A stretch of 64,000 nucleotides of DNA from Pseudomonas fulva 12-X (GCF_000213805.1 NC_015556.1:4107001-4171000), one strand, 5' to 3'. Positions 28,286 through 37,340 are shown, numbered from the stretch's first letter. Numbers and translations: made by a program. Notes: generated by a model from the sequence alone, not told the origin.

Positions 28286-29125
28286 TCAGTGGGTCAGCCA
28301 GAGGGGATCGCGCTGCAGATTGGGCAGGCGCGGACGGGGGCGATCGATGCTTGGCAACGCGGCCAGCAGGCCCTGGGTGTAGGGATGCCTGGCGTTGTCC
28401 AGCTCGGCGGCGTCCAGTGCCTCGACCACACGGCCGGCGTACATCACCAGCACGCGGTCGCAGAAGCTGCGCACCATGTTGAGGTCGTGGCTGATCAGGA
28501 TCAGCCCCAGATCGCGCTGGCTGACCAGCTCGTCGAGCACGCTGAGCACCTGGCGACGCACCGAGACGTCGAGCGCCGAGGTCGGCTCGTCGGCGACGAT
28601 GATGTCGGGGTCGGTGATCACCATCATGGCGATCATGATGCGCTGCGCCATGCCGCCCGACACCTCGTGCGGGTAGAGCCCGTACACCCGCTGCGGATCA
28701 CGGATGTGCACCTTGTCGAGCATGTCCAGCACCCGCTCGCGGGCATCGGTCTTGCTGGCGCGGTGGTGCGCCAGGTAGGCCTCGGCGATCTGCTCGCCGA
28801 CCCGTACCACCGGGTTCAGCGAGTACTTGGGGTCCTGCATGATCATCGAGATGCGTTTGCCACGAATCGTCTGCACCTGTTTCTCGCTGGCGGTCAGCAG
28901 GTCGACCTCGCCTAGGGTCATGGCCTTGGCGGTGATCCGCGCGCTGGCCGGGTGCAGCCGCAGCAGGCTGCGGCCCACGGTGGATTTGCCCGAGCCGGAC
29001 TCGCCGACGATGGCCAGCTTCTCGCGGCCCAGGCTGAAGGAGACGTTGCGCACTGCATCGACCTCCTTGCGACCACTTGTGAAGCGCACGCAGAGATCCT
29101 GCACGTCGAGTTTGATCGCAGACAT
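28286..29125 (-). CDS. Peptide/nickel-type ABC importer ATPase (DppD/OppD-like)
   Basis: This 279-residue ATPase has Walker [10 protein letters not shown]-loop [12 protein letters not shown], a signature variant [14 protein letters not shown], Walker [13 protein letters not shown] and H-loop LISHDL. The C-terminus has [12 protein letters not shown], the usual OppD/DppD tail, but the iron-sulfur Cys cluster of some DppD proteins is absent. It sits 9 bases after the permease gene with a full AAGGAGG ribosome-binding site, so it is part of the same operon. Confidence 0.93.
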   Translation of the reverse strand: MSAIKLDVQDLCVRFTSGRKEVDAVRNVSFSLGREKLAIVGESGSGKSTVGRSLLRLHPASARITAKAMTLGEVDLLTASEKQVQTIRGKRISMIMQDPKYSLNPVVRVGEQIAEAYLAHHRASKTDARERVLDMLDKVHIRDPQRVYGLYPHEVSGGMAQRIMIAMMVITDPDIIVADEPTSALDVSVRRQVLSVLDELVSQRDLGLILISHDLNMVRSFCDRVLVMYAGRVVEALDAAELDNARHPYTQGLLAALPSIDRPRPRLPNLQRDPLWLTH

Positions 29126-29134
29126 GCTGCCTCC

Positions 29135-30049
29135 TTAATTGCTGCGCGGGTCGAGGACGTCGCGCAGACCGTCACCCAACAGGTTGAACGCCAGGCTGAC
29201 CAGCATAATGGTCGCCCCCGGAACGGCTACCAGCCACCAGCACTCGAGCATGTAGCGGCGCCCGGTGGAAATCATCGCGCCCCACTCCGGCAGCGGCGCC
29301 TGGGCGCCCAGGCCGAGGAAGCCCAGGGCAGCGGCGGTGAGAATGATGCTGGCCATGTTCATGGTCAGGCGGATGATCACCGACGACAGGCACATGGGCA
29401 TGATGTGACGCAGGATGATGCGCGGCGACGAGGCGCCCTGCAGCTGCACGGCGACCACGAAGTCGGCGTTGCGCAGCGACAGGGTTTCCGCCCGGGCCAG
29501 GCGTGCGATCGGTGGCCAGGAAGTCAGCGCGATGGCGATCACCGCGTGCTCCAGGCCTGGGCCCAGCGCGGCGATGAAGGCCAGCGCCAGCACCAGGCTG
29601 GGGAACGAGATGAAGATGTCGGTGATGCGCATGAACAGCGCATCGACGAAGCCGCCGAAGTAGCCGGAAACGGTGCCGATCAACAGGCCTATCGGGCCGA
29701 CGATGATGGTCACCAGGGCAATGATATACAGGGTGATGCGCGAGCCGTAGACCAGCCGGCTGAACACGTCGCGGCCGAACTCGTCGGTGCCGAACCAGTG
29801 CGCCGCACTCGGAGCCTGCAGGGCGTTGCCGAGGTTCTGCACGATCGGGTCGTGGGTGGCGATCCATGGCGCGAAGGCCGCCACCAGCACCAGCAGCGCC
29901 ACCACGGCGGAGCCCATCAGCGTCATGGGATTGCGCAACAGGTGCTGCATGACCCGCACGCTGCTCAGACGGAACGCCTGGAACGCGGAGACCGGCGCCT
30001 GGCCGTTCGCCCGTTTCAGGGATGAAGATGAAGAGATGTTGGCAATCAT
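29135..30049 (-). CDS. Peptide/nickel-type ABC importer permease (DppC-like)
   Basis: This 304-residue inner-membrane protein starts with a hydrophilic stretch, then a first membrane helix ([20 protein letters not shown]), a periplasmic loop with [21 protein letters not shown] (a DppC/OppC hallmark), and five more helices. The cytoplasmic EAA loop reads [16 protein letters not shown]. It works with the DppB-like permease at 31769-32806 although a binding protein gene lies between them. A GGAGG box is 7 bases before the ATG. Confidence 0.93.
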   Translation of the reverse strand: MIANISSSSSLKRANGQAPVSAFQAFRLSSVRVMQHLLRNPMTLMGSAVVALLVLVAAFAPWIATHDPIVQNLGNALQAPSAAHWFGTDEFGRDVFSRLVYGSRITLYIIALVTIIVGPIGLLIGTVSGYFGGFVDALFMRITDIFISFPSLVLALAFIAALGPGLEHAVIAIALTSWPPIARLARAETLSLRNADFVVAVQLQGASSPRIILRHIMPMCLSSVIIRLTMNMASIILTAAALGFLGLGAQAPLPEWGAMISTGRRYMLECWWLVAVPGATIMLVSLAFNLLGDGLRDVLDPRSN

Positions 30050-30106
30050 CGTATGCCTCCGTTACTCGATTCGCTCGGTATCGGGCGCAGCACTGCGCCC
30101 GATGAA

Positions 30107-31717
30107 TCAACGCTGCTTGTACACACCCAGGTAACGCGTCGCCTCGGCATCGGCGCCCTGGAATCCCTTGACGTCGGCCGCGCTGACCACCGGATCGGTC
30201 ATCTGCGAGATCATCATGATCGGCCCCGCCAGCTCGTCGTAACGCTGCTGCACGCGGTGGTACATGCTCAGCTTGGCGGCTTCGTCACGCTCCACGCCGA
30301 GCTTGTCGATCAGGCCGTTGAGTTCGGCGTCCTGGAAGGCCGCGCGCCAGCCCTGGAAGTTGGCGATGCCGGCATCATCGCGGTTGTCCGGGTTGTAGAC
30401 GAAGGTGCGCAGGCTGAAGTACGGGTGCGGATAGCGCTCGGCGCCGCGGGCCACGATGATCTCGAAGTTGCGCGCACGCATGGCGCCGTACACCTGGTTG
30501 CCGGTGCCGGTGATGATGCTCGCCTGGATGCCGGCCTGGGCCAGGGTCGACTGCAGGCTCGAGGCGATGTTCACGAACGGCGGCTCGGCCAGAGTGCGGA
30601 TGGTGGTCTTGAAGCCCTGCGGGTGACCTGCCTCGGCCAGCAGTTGCTTGGCGGCGTCGACGTCCAGTGCGTAGCCGGGGTCCGGAAGGCGCGCCTCCAG
30701 GCCCAGCTGCATCGGCTGCTGGTTGAGCTTGCCGTAATAAGGCATCACCACCTTGTCCAGGCCCTGATAGTCGATCAGCGAGCGCACGGCCTTGCGCACA
30801 CGAATGTCATCGAACGGCGCCGACTTCATGCTCATCGCCACGTAATACATGGTGCCGCGCGGCAGGGTCTGGATCTGCATCTGGCCCTTGGCGGCCAGCG
30901 CCTGGACGTCGGAGGCGGCCATGCCGTAGCCCATGTCCAGGTCACCGCGTTCGAGCATCAGGCGCAGCGATTGCGACTCGGTGATATGGCGGATCAGCAC
31001 GCGCTTGAGCTTGCTCGCGCCGCCCCAGTAATCGGCGAATGCGGTCATCACCAAGGTGTCGTTGGCGCGCCACGAGCTGAGGGTGAACGGGCCGCTGCCG
31101 GCTTCGTTGGTCACCAGCCAGGCGGCGCCGAGGTCGCCGTTCTTCTCGTGTTCGAGCACGGTCTTGCGGTCCAGCACCACGGCGCTTGGCGAGGTGGCCA
31201 GGGTGTCGATCATCAGCAGCGGGTCGGTCGGCTGCGGCAGGTCGATGACCAGGGTCGACTCGTCGCTGGCGCGGATCAGTTGCTGAATGTTGTCCAGCGT
31301 GTAGCCGTAGGCCTTCCAGGTGGTGGCCAGGCCGTAGTTGAGCTTGAGCACCCGGTACAGCGACCAGGCCACGTCTTCGGCGGTGACCGGGTTGCCGGAA
31401 TGGAAACGCGCGTCGCTGCGCAGGTGGAAGGTCAGTTGGCGGCCGTCCTCACTGACTTCCCAGCGCTCGGCCAGTTGCGGCACGTGCTCGTCCGGGCTGC
31501 CGTCCTTGCGCAGGATCAGCGTGTCGTAGAGGTTGGCATTGATGCCCGAGGCATCCAGCCCCGGTGCGTTGGCCGGGTCGATGGAGAACAGGTTGGCCAT
31601 GCTCATGCCGACGATCAGTTGATCGTCCGGCGTCTTGGCCTGGGCGTCCAGCAGTGGAGCGGCGCACAGCAGCGCACCGAGTACCGCGCTCAGCACGGTG
31701 GAGCGAAACGATTTCAT
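30107..31717 (-). CDS. Periplasmic substrate-binding protein, SBP family 5 (copy 1)
   Basis: This 536-residue exported protein has a signal peptide cut after DAQA. The SBP_bac_5 fold is shown by YDTLILRKD..., FHLRSDARFHSGNPVTAEDVAWSL and the C-terminal PIMMISQMTDPV. It is a clear paralogue of the protein at 32877-34490: both mature proteins start KTP(D/A)DQLIVGMSM and they agree through most of their length by eye. Family members bind oligopeptides, opines, nickel-chelates or oligosaccharides and hand them to a DppBC-type permease. Two different paralogues in one operon suggest a wider ligand range. Confidence 0.92.
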   Translation of the reverse strand: MKSFRSTVLSAVLGALLCAAPLLDAQAKTPDDQLIVGMSMANLFSIDPANAPGLDASGINANLYDTLILRKDGSPDEHVPQLAERWEVSEDGRQLTFHLRSDARFHSGNPVTAEDVAWSLYRVLKLNYGLATTWKAYGYTLDNIQQLIRASDESTLVIDLPQPTDPLLMIDTLATSPSAVVLDRKTVLEHEKNGDLGAAWLVTNEAGSGPFTLSSWRANDTLVMTAFADYWGGASKLKRVLIRHITESQSLRLMLERGDLDMGYGMAASDVQALAAKGQMQIQTLPRGTMYYVAMSMKSAPFDDIRVRKAVRSLIDYQGLDKVVMPYYGKLNQQPMQLGLEARLPDPGYALDVDAAKQLLAEAGHPQGFKTTIRTLAEPPFVNIASSLQSTLAQAGIQASIITGTGNQVYGAMRARNFEIIVARGAERYPHPYFSLRTFVYNPDNRDDAGIANFQGWRAAFQDAELNGLIDKLGVERDEAAKLSMYHRVQQRYDELAGPIMMISQMTDPVVSAADVKGFQGADAEATRYLGVYKQR

Positions 31718-31768
31718 GCGGATATCCCTATTTTGTAATTATTGAAGGGCTGCAATCGATTGGTCGGG

Positions 31769-32806
31769 TCAGCGGGTGCGCGGGTCGAACACCTTGTACA
31801 GCGCATCGCTGAGCAGGTTGAGGCCGACGAAGATGAAGCCGATCACCAGCACGCACCCCATCACAGCGTTCATGTCGCCGAGCAGCAGGCTGCTGGTCAG
31901 GTACTGGCCGAAGCCGGGCCAGGCGAACACCGTCTCGATCAGCACCGCGCCCTCGAGTAGCGAGCCGTAGGCCAGCGCCACCACGGTGAGCAGCTGTACG
32001 AGGATGTTGCGGAAGGCATGGCCCCAGATCACCTTGCGCCGCGACAGGCCCTTGACCCGGGCGGTGAGGATGTACTCCTGGGACAGCTGCTCGAGCATGA
32101 AGCTGCGCGTCATGCGGCTGATGTAGGCCACCGAGTTGAGGCCCAGGATCAGTGCCGGCAGGAGGATGTGCTTGAGCGCGCTGGAGAAGGCTTCCCAGTC
32201 GCCGGCGATGGCGCTGTCGATCAGCAGCATGCCGGTCACCGACGGCACCATACCGTCATACGCCAGGTCGATGCGCCCTGCCCCGCCGGCCCAGCCGAGC
32301 CAGGCGTAGAACACCAGCAGGCCCATCATGCCCAGCCAGAAGATCGGCGTGGAGTAGCCGAACAGGGTTACCACGCGCGCCAGGTGATCGCCAATACGGC
32401 CCTGATTGGCAGCGGCGAACACGCCCAGCGGCAGGCCGATCACCACGCCGAAGATGATCGCCAGGGTGGCCAGCTCGATGGTCGCCGGGAACACCCGGGC
32501 GATGTCCTCGATCACCGGATGGCCAGTGAGCAGCGCGTTGCCGAAATTGCCCTGGGCCAGGTCGCGCAGGTAATAGCCGAACTGCACCAGCAGTGGTCGG
32601 TCGAGGCCCATGGCCTGATAGACCTGGTCGTAGGTGGAACTGTCGGCATCCGGGCCGACCACCGCCAGCACCGGGTCCAGAGGCATCACGCGGCCGATGA
32701 AGAAGGTCATGGCCAAGAGGCCCAGCAGGGTCATCAGCACCGCACCGAAACGGCGTGAGGTGCCGCCCATCCGCGTGCCGAAGAAAGACGCATTCGAAGC
32801 AAACAT
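31769..32806 (-). CDS. Peptide/nickel-type ABC importer permease (DppB-like)
   Basis: This 345-residue inner-membrane protein has six predicted helices. The family segments are MGLDRPLLVQFGYYLRDLAQGNFG, the EAA loop YILTARVKGLSRRKVIWGHAFRN and FAWPGFGQYLTSSLLLGD. An in-frame upstream extension of 42 residues is not protein-like, so I start at the ATG complementing 32804-32806, which has a GGAG box. It forms the membrane channel with the DppC-like permease. It lies between the two binding-protein genes, an order suggesting that one binding protein arose by duplication. Confidence 0.92.
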   Translation of the reverse strand: MFASNASFFGTRMGGTSRRFGAVLMTLLGLLAMTFFIGRVMPLDPVLAVVGPDADSSTYDQVYQAMGLDRPLLVQFGYYLRDLAQGNFGNALLTGHPVIEDIARVFPATIELATLAIIFGVVIGLPLGVFAAANQGRIGDHLARVVTLFGYSTPIFWLGMMGLLVFYAWLGWAGGAGRIDLAYDGMVPSVTGMLLIDSAIAGDWEAFSSALKHILLPALILGLNSVAYISRMTRSFMLEQLSQEYILTARVKGLSRRKVIWGHAFRNILVQLLTVVALAYGSLLEGAVLIETVFAWPGFGQYLTSSLLLGDMNAVMGCVLVIGFIFVGLNLLSDALYKVFDPRTR

Positions 32807-32876
32807 GAGGAGCTCCCGATTGATCGCAGCCAATTCGTGTCCGTGTCGCATCGGGCGGCCTGAGCCGCCCGGCGGC

Positions 32877-34490
32877 TCAACGATCCTTGTGCACATCCTT
32901 GTAGCGCGTGGTCGCCGCGCTGTGACCGACATAGCCGACCACGTCGTGGTAGATCACCACCGTGTCGGTCATCTGCGAGATCGGCATGATGGCGCCGACC
33001 TGCTCGTCGTAGAGATTCTGGAACTGGTGGTACAGCTCCAGTTGCTTCTGCTTGTCCGGCTCAACCTCGGCCTGCTCGATCAGCGCGTTGAGCTCCGGGC
33101 TGTGGAACGAGGTACGCCAGCCCTGGAAGTTGCTCAGCTTGGCTTCGTCGCGGTTGTCCGGGTTGTACACCAGGGTGCGCAGGCTGGAGTGCGGGTGCCG
33201 CTCGGCGCCACCGCCGCCGCGACCGACGATGATGTCGAAGGTGCGCTCGCGCATGGAGCCGTACACCTGGGTGCCGGTACCGGTGACGATGCGCGCCTTG
33301 ATGCCGGCCTGGGCCAGGGTCGACTGCAGGCTGGAGGCGATGTTGATGAACGGTGGCTCGGCGAGCACACGAATGGTGGTCTGGAAACCGTCGGGGTAAC
33401 CGGCTTCGGCGAGCAGCTTCTTGGCTTCCTCGACGTTCAGGCGATAGCCCGGATCATCCAGGCGCGCCGGCAGGCCGAGCGGCATCGGGCGCTGGTTGAG
33501 GGTGCCGTAGTGCGGCATCACCACATCGTTGATGCCCTGGTAGTCGATCAGCGAGCGAACCGCCTTGCGCACGCGTGCGTCGGCGAACATCGGCTGCTTG
33601 GTGCTCAGTGCCACGTAGTAAAGGGTGCCACGTTGCACGGTCTGGGTCTTGACCTTATCCGAGCTGCTCAGTGCCGTGATGTCCGGGGCGGACATGCCAC
33701 GGGCGATGTCCAGGTCACCACGCTCGACCATCAGGCGCAACGACTGCGACTCGGTCATGTTGCGCATCACCACGCGCTTGAGCTTGGCCGGGCCGCCCCA
33801 GTACTCCTCGAAGCGGGTCATCAGGATCACGTCATTGGCGCGCCAGGCGTTGAGCACGAACGGCCCGCTGCCCGCTGCGTTGGTGGTCAGCCAGGCGCCA
33901 CCCATGTCGCCATTCTTGTCGTGCTTGAGCACCTCTTTCTTGTCGAGGATGAAGGCACTGGGCGAGGTGGCCAGGGTATTGAGCACCAGCATCGGGTCGG
34001 TCGGGCGAGCCAGCTCGATCACCACGGTGTGGTCGTCGGTCGCGCGGATCTGCTGTTCGACGTTATCGGCGGTGAAGCCGTAGGCCTTCCAGGTCGAGGC
34101 CAGTGCCAGGTTGAGCTTGAGCACGCGCTGCAGCGACCAGATCACGTCCTGGGCGGTCAGCTCGTTGCCGGAGTGGAACTTGACGCCGCTGCGCAGGTGG
34201 AAGGTCAGCGTCTTGTGGTCGTCGCTGATTTCCCAGCGCTCGGCCAGGGCCGGTACCAGGGTGTCCGGCGCGGCAGCATCCTGCACCAGCAGCATGTCGT
34301 ACAGGTTGGCGTTGACCTCGGAGACGTCCAGGCCAGTGGCGGCGGCCGGATCGAGGGACAACAGGTTGATCATGCTCATGCCGACGATGAGCTGGTCGGC
34401 AGGCGTCTTGGCCTGAACCGCGGTGGCGGTACCCAGGGCCAGGGTGGCGGCCAGCAGGCCCGCCAGCAGATGCGGAAGTGGTTTGATCAT
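32877..34490 (-). CDS. Periplasmic substrate-binding protein, SBP family 5 (copy 2)
   Basis: This 537-residue exported protein has a signal peptide cut after AVQA. It has the same SBP_bac_5 architecture as copy 1, including FHLRSGVKFHSGNELTAQDVIWSL, an ERGDLDIARG segment and a C-terminal Asp/Lys/Arg-rich end. It is the second gene of the operon, 67 bases after the dehydratase. Differences from copy 1 cluster in loops such as VGRGGGGAERHPHSS, where ligand contacts may vary (inference). An AAGG box precedes the ATG. Confidence 0.92.
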   Translation of the reverse strand: MIKPLPHLLAGLLAATLALGTATAVQAKTPADQLIVGMSMINLLSLDPAAATGLDVSEVNANLYDMLLVQDAAAPDTLVPALAERWEISDDHKTLTFHLRSGVKFHSGNELTAQDVIWSLQRVLKLNLALASTWKAYGFTADNVEQQIRATDDHTVVIELARPTDPMLVLNTLATSPSAFILDKKEVLKHDKNGDMGGAWLTTNAAGSGPFVLNAWRANDVILMTRFEEYWGGPAKLKRVVMRNMTESQSLRLMVERGDLDIARGMSAPDITALSSSDKVKTQTVQRGTLYYVALSTKQPMFADARVRKAVRSLIDYQGINDVVMPHYGTLNQRPMPLGLPARLDDPGYRLNVEEAKKLLAEAGYPDGFQTTIRVLAEPPFINIASSLQSTLAQAGIKARIVTGTGTQVYGSMRERTFDIIVGRGGGGAERHPHSSLRTLVYNPDNRDEAKLSNFQGWRTSFHSPELNALIEQAEVEPDKQKQLELYHQFQNLYDEQVGAIMPISQMTDTVVIYHDVVGYVGHSAATTRYKDVHKDR

Positions 34491-34557
34491 GAGACGGCCT
34501 TCTTATATTTATTCGACTCAGAAACGGCGCAGCCGCGCACGGCTGCGCAGCGGTGCA

Positions 34558-35712
34558 TCAGTAGCGGTTGACGGTGTTGGTCTCGATGTAGGCGAAGTTG
34601 ATGTCCTCACCGAGGCCCGGACGATCCGGCAGGTGCACGTAGCCGTCGCTGTCCATCGGGTCGACGATGCTGTTCAGGTAGGCCGGCACGTCGTCGTACT
34701 CGAGGAACGGGTGCAGCAGGCCGCGCTCGTACCAGTCGCAGTTCTTGATGGCGCCGACCACCGCCAGGTTGGCGGCACCGTTACCGTGGATCTCGCAGTG
34801 CATGCCGTAGGCTTCGGCCAGGTGCGCGACCTTCAGGCACGGTGCGATACCGCCGACCCCGGCCACACCGGCGCGCAGAATGTCACAGGCGCCCTGCCCG
34901 ACCCAGCTGGCACGGCTCATGTACTTGCCACCGAGGGATTCCGGGCCCAGCACCGGGATGTCCAGGTTGGCCGCCAGCCACGCGTAGGATTCGGCGGACT
35001 CTTCCATCATCGGCTCTTCGAACCAGGCGAAGTCGAGCTTCTCCAGCTCACGACCGATGTACAGCGCGTCGGTACGGCTGTACCAGTGGTAGCCGTCGAG
35101 CATCAGCGCGATGTCCGGGCCGACCGCCTCGCGCACCGCGGCGCAGGCGCGCACGTCCATCTTCGGATCCGGCGCGAAGGAGATAGGCGGCATCCAGGTG
35201 TGCAGCTTGATCGCCTTGTAGCCGCGGGCAACCAGTTGCTCGGCGAAGCGGCCGTACTCTTCCGGGGTCGACAGGCCGCCCGGCAGGTCGTCGCCACACA
35301 TGGTCGAGCCGTAGGCCAGCACCTTGTCGCGATAGCCGCCGATGAGCTTGTGTACCGGCTGCTTGAACTTGCGCCCTGCCCAGTCCCACAGCGCCTGCTC
35401 GACCAGCGCCAGAGCGCGGTCGGTCAACTGACTGGCACTGCCGCGCTGCCAATGGGCCAGGTCCTGCCAGATCTTCTCGCGGTCCAGGGCGTTCTGGCCG
35501 ATCAGTACCTTACGCACGAAGCTGTCGATGATGTGCGGACGAATCAGTTCGGGCGCCCCGAAGGCATAGCCTTCAGTGCCGTCCTCGGTAGCGACGCGCA
35601 GCATGGCCATCTTGGCCAGGGACTCTTCGCCCGGGTGGGCATGGCCGGCCGCATCGACGCTGCGGCGGGTGGGATAGGTGAAAACCTCGACATTGACCTG
35701 AGTGATCTTCAT
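34558..35712 (-). CDS. Mandelate racemase/muconate lactonizing family enzyme, probable sugar-acid dehydratase
   Basis: This 384-residue enolase-superfamily enzyme has a capping domain (1-130) and a TIM barrel. The Mg ligands are Asp206 (LMLDGYHW), Glu232 (FEEPM) and Glu258 (GPESLGG), with the usual 26-residue spacing. Lys169 and His171 in KAIKLHTW sit at the second-strand base position. The Asp277-His309 pair (ACDILRAG, EIHGNG) is the MR-subgroup dyad. Such enzymes abstract the proton alpha to a carboxylate, usually to dehydrate aldonic or aldaric acids. The first gene of the importer operon, it should act on the imported compound. The ATG complements 35710-35712, with an AAGG box. Exact substrate unknown. 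Confidence 0.9.
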   Translation of the reverse strand: MKITQVNVEVFTYPTRRSVDAAGHAHPGEESLAKMAMLRVATEDGTEGYAFGAPELIRPHIIDSFVRKVLIGQNALDREKIWQDLAHWQRGSASQLTDRALALVEQALWDWAGRKFKQPVHKLIGGYRDKVLAYGSTMCGDDLPGGLSTPEEYGRFAEQLVARGYKAIKLHTWMPPISFAPDPKMDVRACAAVREAVGPDIALMLDGYHWYSRTDALYIGRELEKLDFAWFEEPMMEESAESYAWLAANLDIPVLGPESLGGKYMSRASWVGQGACDILRAGVAGVGGIAPCLKVAHLAEAYGMHCEIHGNGAANLAVVGAIKNCDWYERGLLHPFLEYDDVPAYLNSIVDPMDSDGYVHLPDRPGLGEDINFAYIETNTVNRY

Positions 35713-35752
35713 TGAACGCGCCTTGGATCTTGTGATTATTTGAGTGGCCCGA

Positions 35753-35769
35753 TGTATGTTGTCATACAG
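35753..35769 (-). promoter_or_regulatory. Putative FadR-family (FCD) operator at the dehydratase promoter
   Basis: A perfect inverted repeat TGTATG-TTGT-CATACA spans 35753-35768. Read leftward, the embedded CTGTATGACAA fits the FadR-subfamily pattern nGTnnnACnA. It lies just downstream of the predicted -10 box, over the expected transcription start, where bound repressor would block. The only FCD regulator in the window is the one at the far end of this operon. The same 13 bases (GTTGTCATACAGC) recur at 36058-36070. Confidence 0.6.
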
Positions 35770-35780
35770 CGAATGCGCAG

Positions 35781-35809
35781 ATAATTGCTGCAATCTCGAA
35801 CGCTGTCAA
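35781..35809 (-). promoter_or_regulatory. Sigma-70 type promoter of the sugar-acid/ABC importer operon
   Basis: Read leftward, a perfect -35 TTGACA (complement of 35804-35809) is followed after 17 bases by AATTAT (complement of 35781-35786; four of six consensus bases). The start site would be about 60 bases before the dehydratase ATG. The rest of the 430-base gap (35713-36142) is AT-rich and holds the two operator-like sites and the terminator at 36102; I see no gene in it. Confidence 0.65.
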
Positions 35810-36057
35810 GAAGCTGTAAAGAAGAAAAAAAGGGCTTACGTACCCATCAAATAGCCATCACCATTATTCGTAAAAGTGTCGACAAAATACGATAAAACAA
35901 ATTAAAACAGCCACTTATATTAAAACTACCTGCGCACTCGAATCCACGCATGGAACGTGAAAAAGCCGGAGAAAAACAGCCAGGGCGTGGACTTTCCATC
36001 TGTATAAGGCGACGCGAAAACCTCAAAACGCACGCCAAAAAAGAACAACCAAGCAAG

Positions 36058-36070
36058 GTTGTCATACAGC
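36058..36070 (-). promoter_or_regulatory. Second copy of the operator-like 13-mer
   Basis: GTTGTCATACAGC is identical to 35758-35770 and lies exactly 300 bases further right. It is upstream of the operon promoter, where a second operator could allow looping or cooperative binding. It is also 32 bases from the terminator of the YqaE gene. Only the half containing CTGTATGACAA is conserved; the larger palindrome of the first copy is not. Confidence 0.4.
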
Positions 36071-36101
36071 AACCGCATAGCAGGCAGTTTCTCCAGGCAA
36101 T

Positions 36102-36124
36102 AAAAAACCGCGCGATGCGCGGTT
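36102..36124 (-). terminator. Terminator of the YqaE/Pmp3 gene
   Basis: An 8-bp stem AACCGCGC/GCGCGGTT (36106-36113 with 36117-36124) is followed leftward by a run of six T. It lies 18 bases after the stop codon of the small gene. Confidence 0.85.
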
Positions 36125-36142
36125 CTTGGAAACGCCTGGACG

Positions 36143-36301
36143 TCAGCGCTTGGCGATGATGTAAACCGCATGAATGATGCCCGGGAAGTAACCAAGCAGC
36201 GTGAGCAGGATGTTCAGCCAGAAGGCGCCAGCGAAGCCGACCTGCAGGAACACCCCCAACGGCGGGAGGATAATGGCGATCAGAATGCGGATCAGATCCA
36301 T
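36143..36301 (-). CDS. YqaE/Pmp3 family small membrane protein
   Basis: This 52-residue protein was read directly from the complement strand. It begins MDLIRILIAIILPPLGVFLQ and continues with a second hydrophobic helix containing FWLNILLTLLGYFPGIIHAVYII, ending AKR. This is the full two-helix pattern of the Pmp3/YqaE family, with the family-typical PPLGVFLQ and LGYFPGIIHA segments. These proteins sit in the cytoplasmic membrane and are often induced by salt or osmotic stress. It is a single-gene unit with a terminator directly after it. Confidence 0.93.
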   Translation of the reverse strand: MDLIRILIAIILPPLGVFLQVGFAGAFWLNILLTLLGYFPGIIHAVYIIAKR

Positions 36302-36504
36302 GATGGTAGTCCTATTAGTGGGCCCAACCGGGCGTTACCCCACAATCGACTGGCGCTGGCGATATCCGGTTCAAGAAAAATCGCGTGCCCACCACCGCCC
36401 CATGCCGCCCGCCAGACGGGCTCACGCGCTTTCCTATCGCCGTACGGAGTCTATAGTGTGCTGGCCCTGTCTATAACAGCTCCACCCTTCTCAGGAGAGT
36501 TTCC

Positions 36505-37065
36505 ATGAGCAAAACGTACAACGTGGCCGTACTGGTCGGCAGCCTGCGCAAAGCGTCGATCAACCGCAAGCTGGCACTGGCACTCGCCGATCTGGCGCCG
36601 CAGCACTTGAAACTGAATATCGTCGAAATCGGTGAGCTGCCGCTTTACAACGAAGACATCGACGTCGATCCGGCTCCGGCCGCCTACACCGCCTTTCGCA
36701 ATGCGCTCAAAGCCGCTGATGCGGTGCTGTTCGTGACCCCTGAATATAACCGCACGATTCCAGCGCCGATGAAGAACGCCGTGGATGTCGCCTCGCGGCC
36801 CTATGGGCAGAGCGCCCTGAGCGGCAAGCCGGCCGGCGTGGTCAGCGCCTCGCCGGGCGCCATCGGCGGCTTCGGCGCCAACCATCATCTACGCCAGGCC
36901 CTGGTGTTTCTCGACATGCCGGTACTGCAACAGCCCGAGGCCTACCTAGGCGGCGCCGGTAACTTCTTCGATGAAAACGGCAAGCTGAGCGACAGCATCA
37001 AGCCCTTCCTGCAGAAGTACATCGACACCTTTGCGGCCTGGGTGGAGAAAACAGCAAAGTCGTAA
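36505..37065 (+). CDS. NADPH-dependent FMN reductase family protein
   Basis: This 186-residue flavodoxin-like enzyme belongs to the group of ChrR/YieF and azoreductase-type quinone or chromate reductases. The FMN phosphate loop is VGSLRKASINRKLA near the N-terminus. The characteristic VTPEYNRTIPAPMKNAVDVASRP segment follows around residue 78, and SASPGAIGGFGANHHLRQAL near residue 115. It reduces quinones or other acceptors with NAD(P)H in the cytosol. A CAGGAGAG box precedes the ATG, and a strong terminator follows at 37134. It is monocistronic. Confidence 0.9.
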   Translation: MSKTYNVAVLVGSLRKASINRKLALALADLAPQHLKLNIVEIGELPLYNEDIDVDPAPAAYTAFRNALKAADAVLFVTPEYNRTIPAPMKNAVDVASRPYGQSALSGKPAGVVSASPGAIGGFGANHHLRQALVFLDMPVLQQPEAYLGGAGNFFDENGKLSDSIKPFLQKYIDTFAAWVEKTAKS

Positions 37066-37133
37066 GACCGAGCACAAGAGCCTGCCCTGCGGGCTCTCGC
37101 TCCGGCGCCGAGATGTTTTTGCCGCGCAAAAAG

Positions 37134-37158
37134 AAAACCCCGCCGAGGCGGGGTTTTT
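37134..37158 (+). terminator. Terminator after the FMN reductase gene
   Basis: A 10-bp stem AAAACCCCGC/GCGGGGTTTT (37134-37143 with 37148-37157) and a CGAG loop is followed by a T-run. The A-run on the other side could also make it work for leftward transcription. The remaining bases to 37340 show no gene. Confidence 0.88.
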
Positions 37159-37340
37159 CAGACTTGAACCTGACATCCTTGATCATCGCGCCATCCTGGC
37201 GGCGTCCCACGTATCCTTGTCTGTTCAGTGCGCTTCCTGCGCTAAGTCCGTGAGTTGAAGATTACGCCTGTGCCGCAGGTGGCCATAGTGGCTAAAGGCA
37301 GAACCGCGTGTAAGCAATAGCCTACACACAGTTCACCGAC

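Noticed and set aside
30053..31738. Long rightward open frame opposite the first binding-protein gene
   Set aside because: Antisense shadow with low-complexity His/Val/Ala-rich translation; the same pattern occurs opposite 32877-34490, 37341-39116 and 40644-42449.
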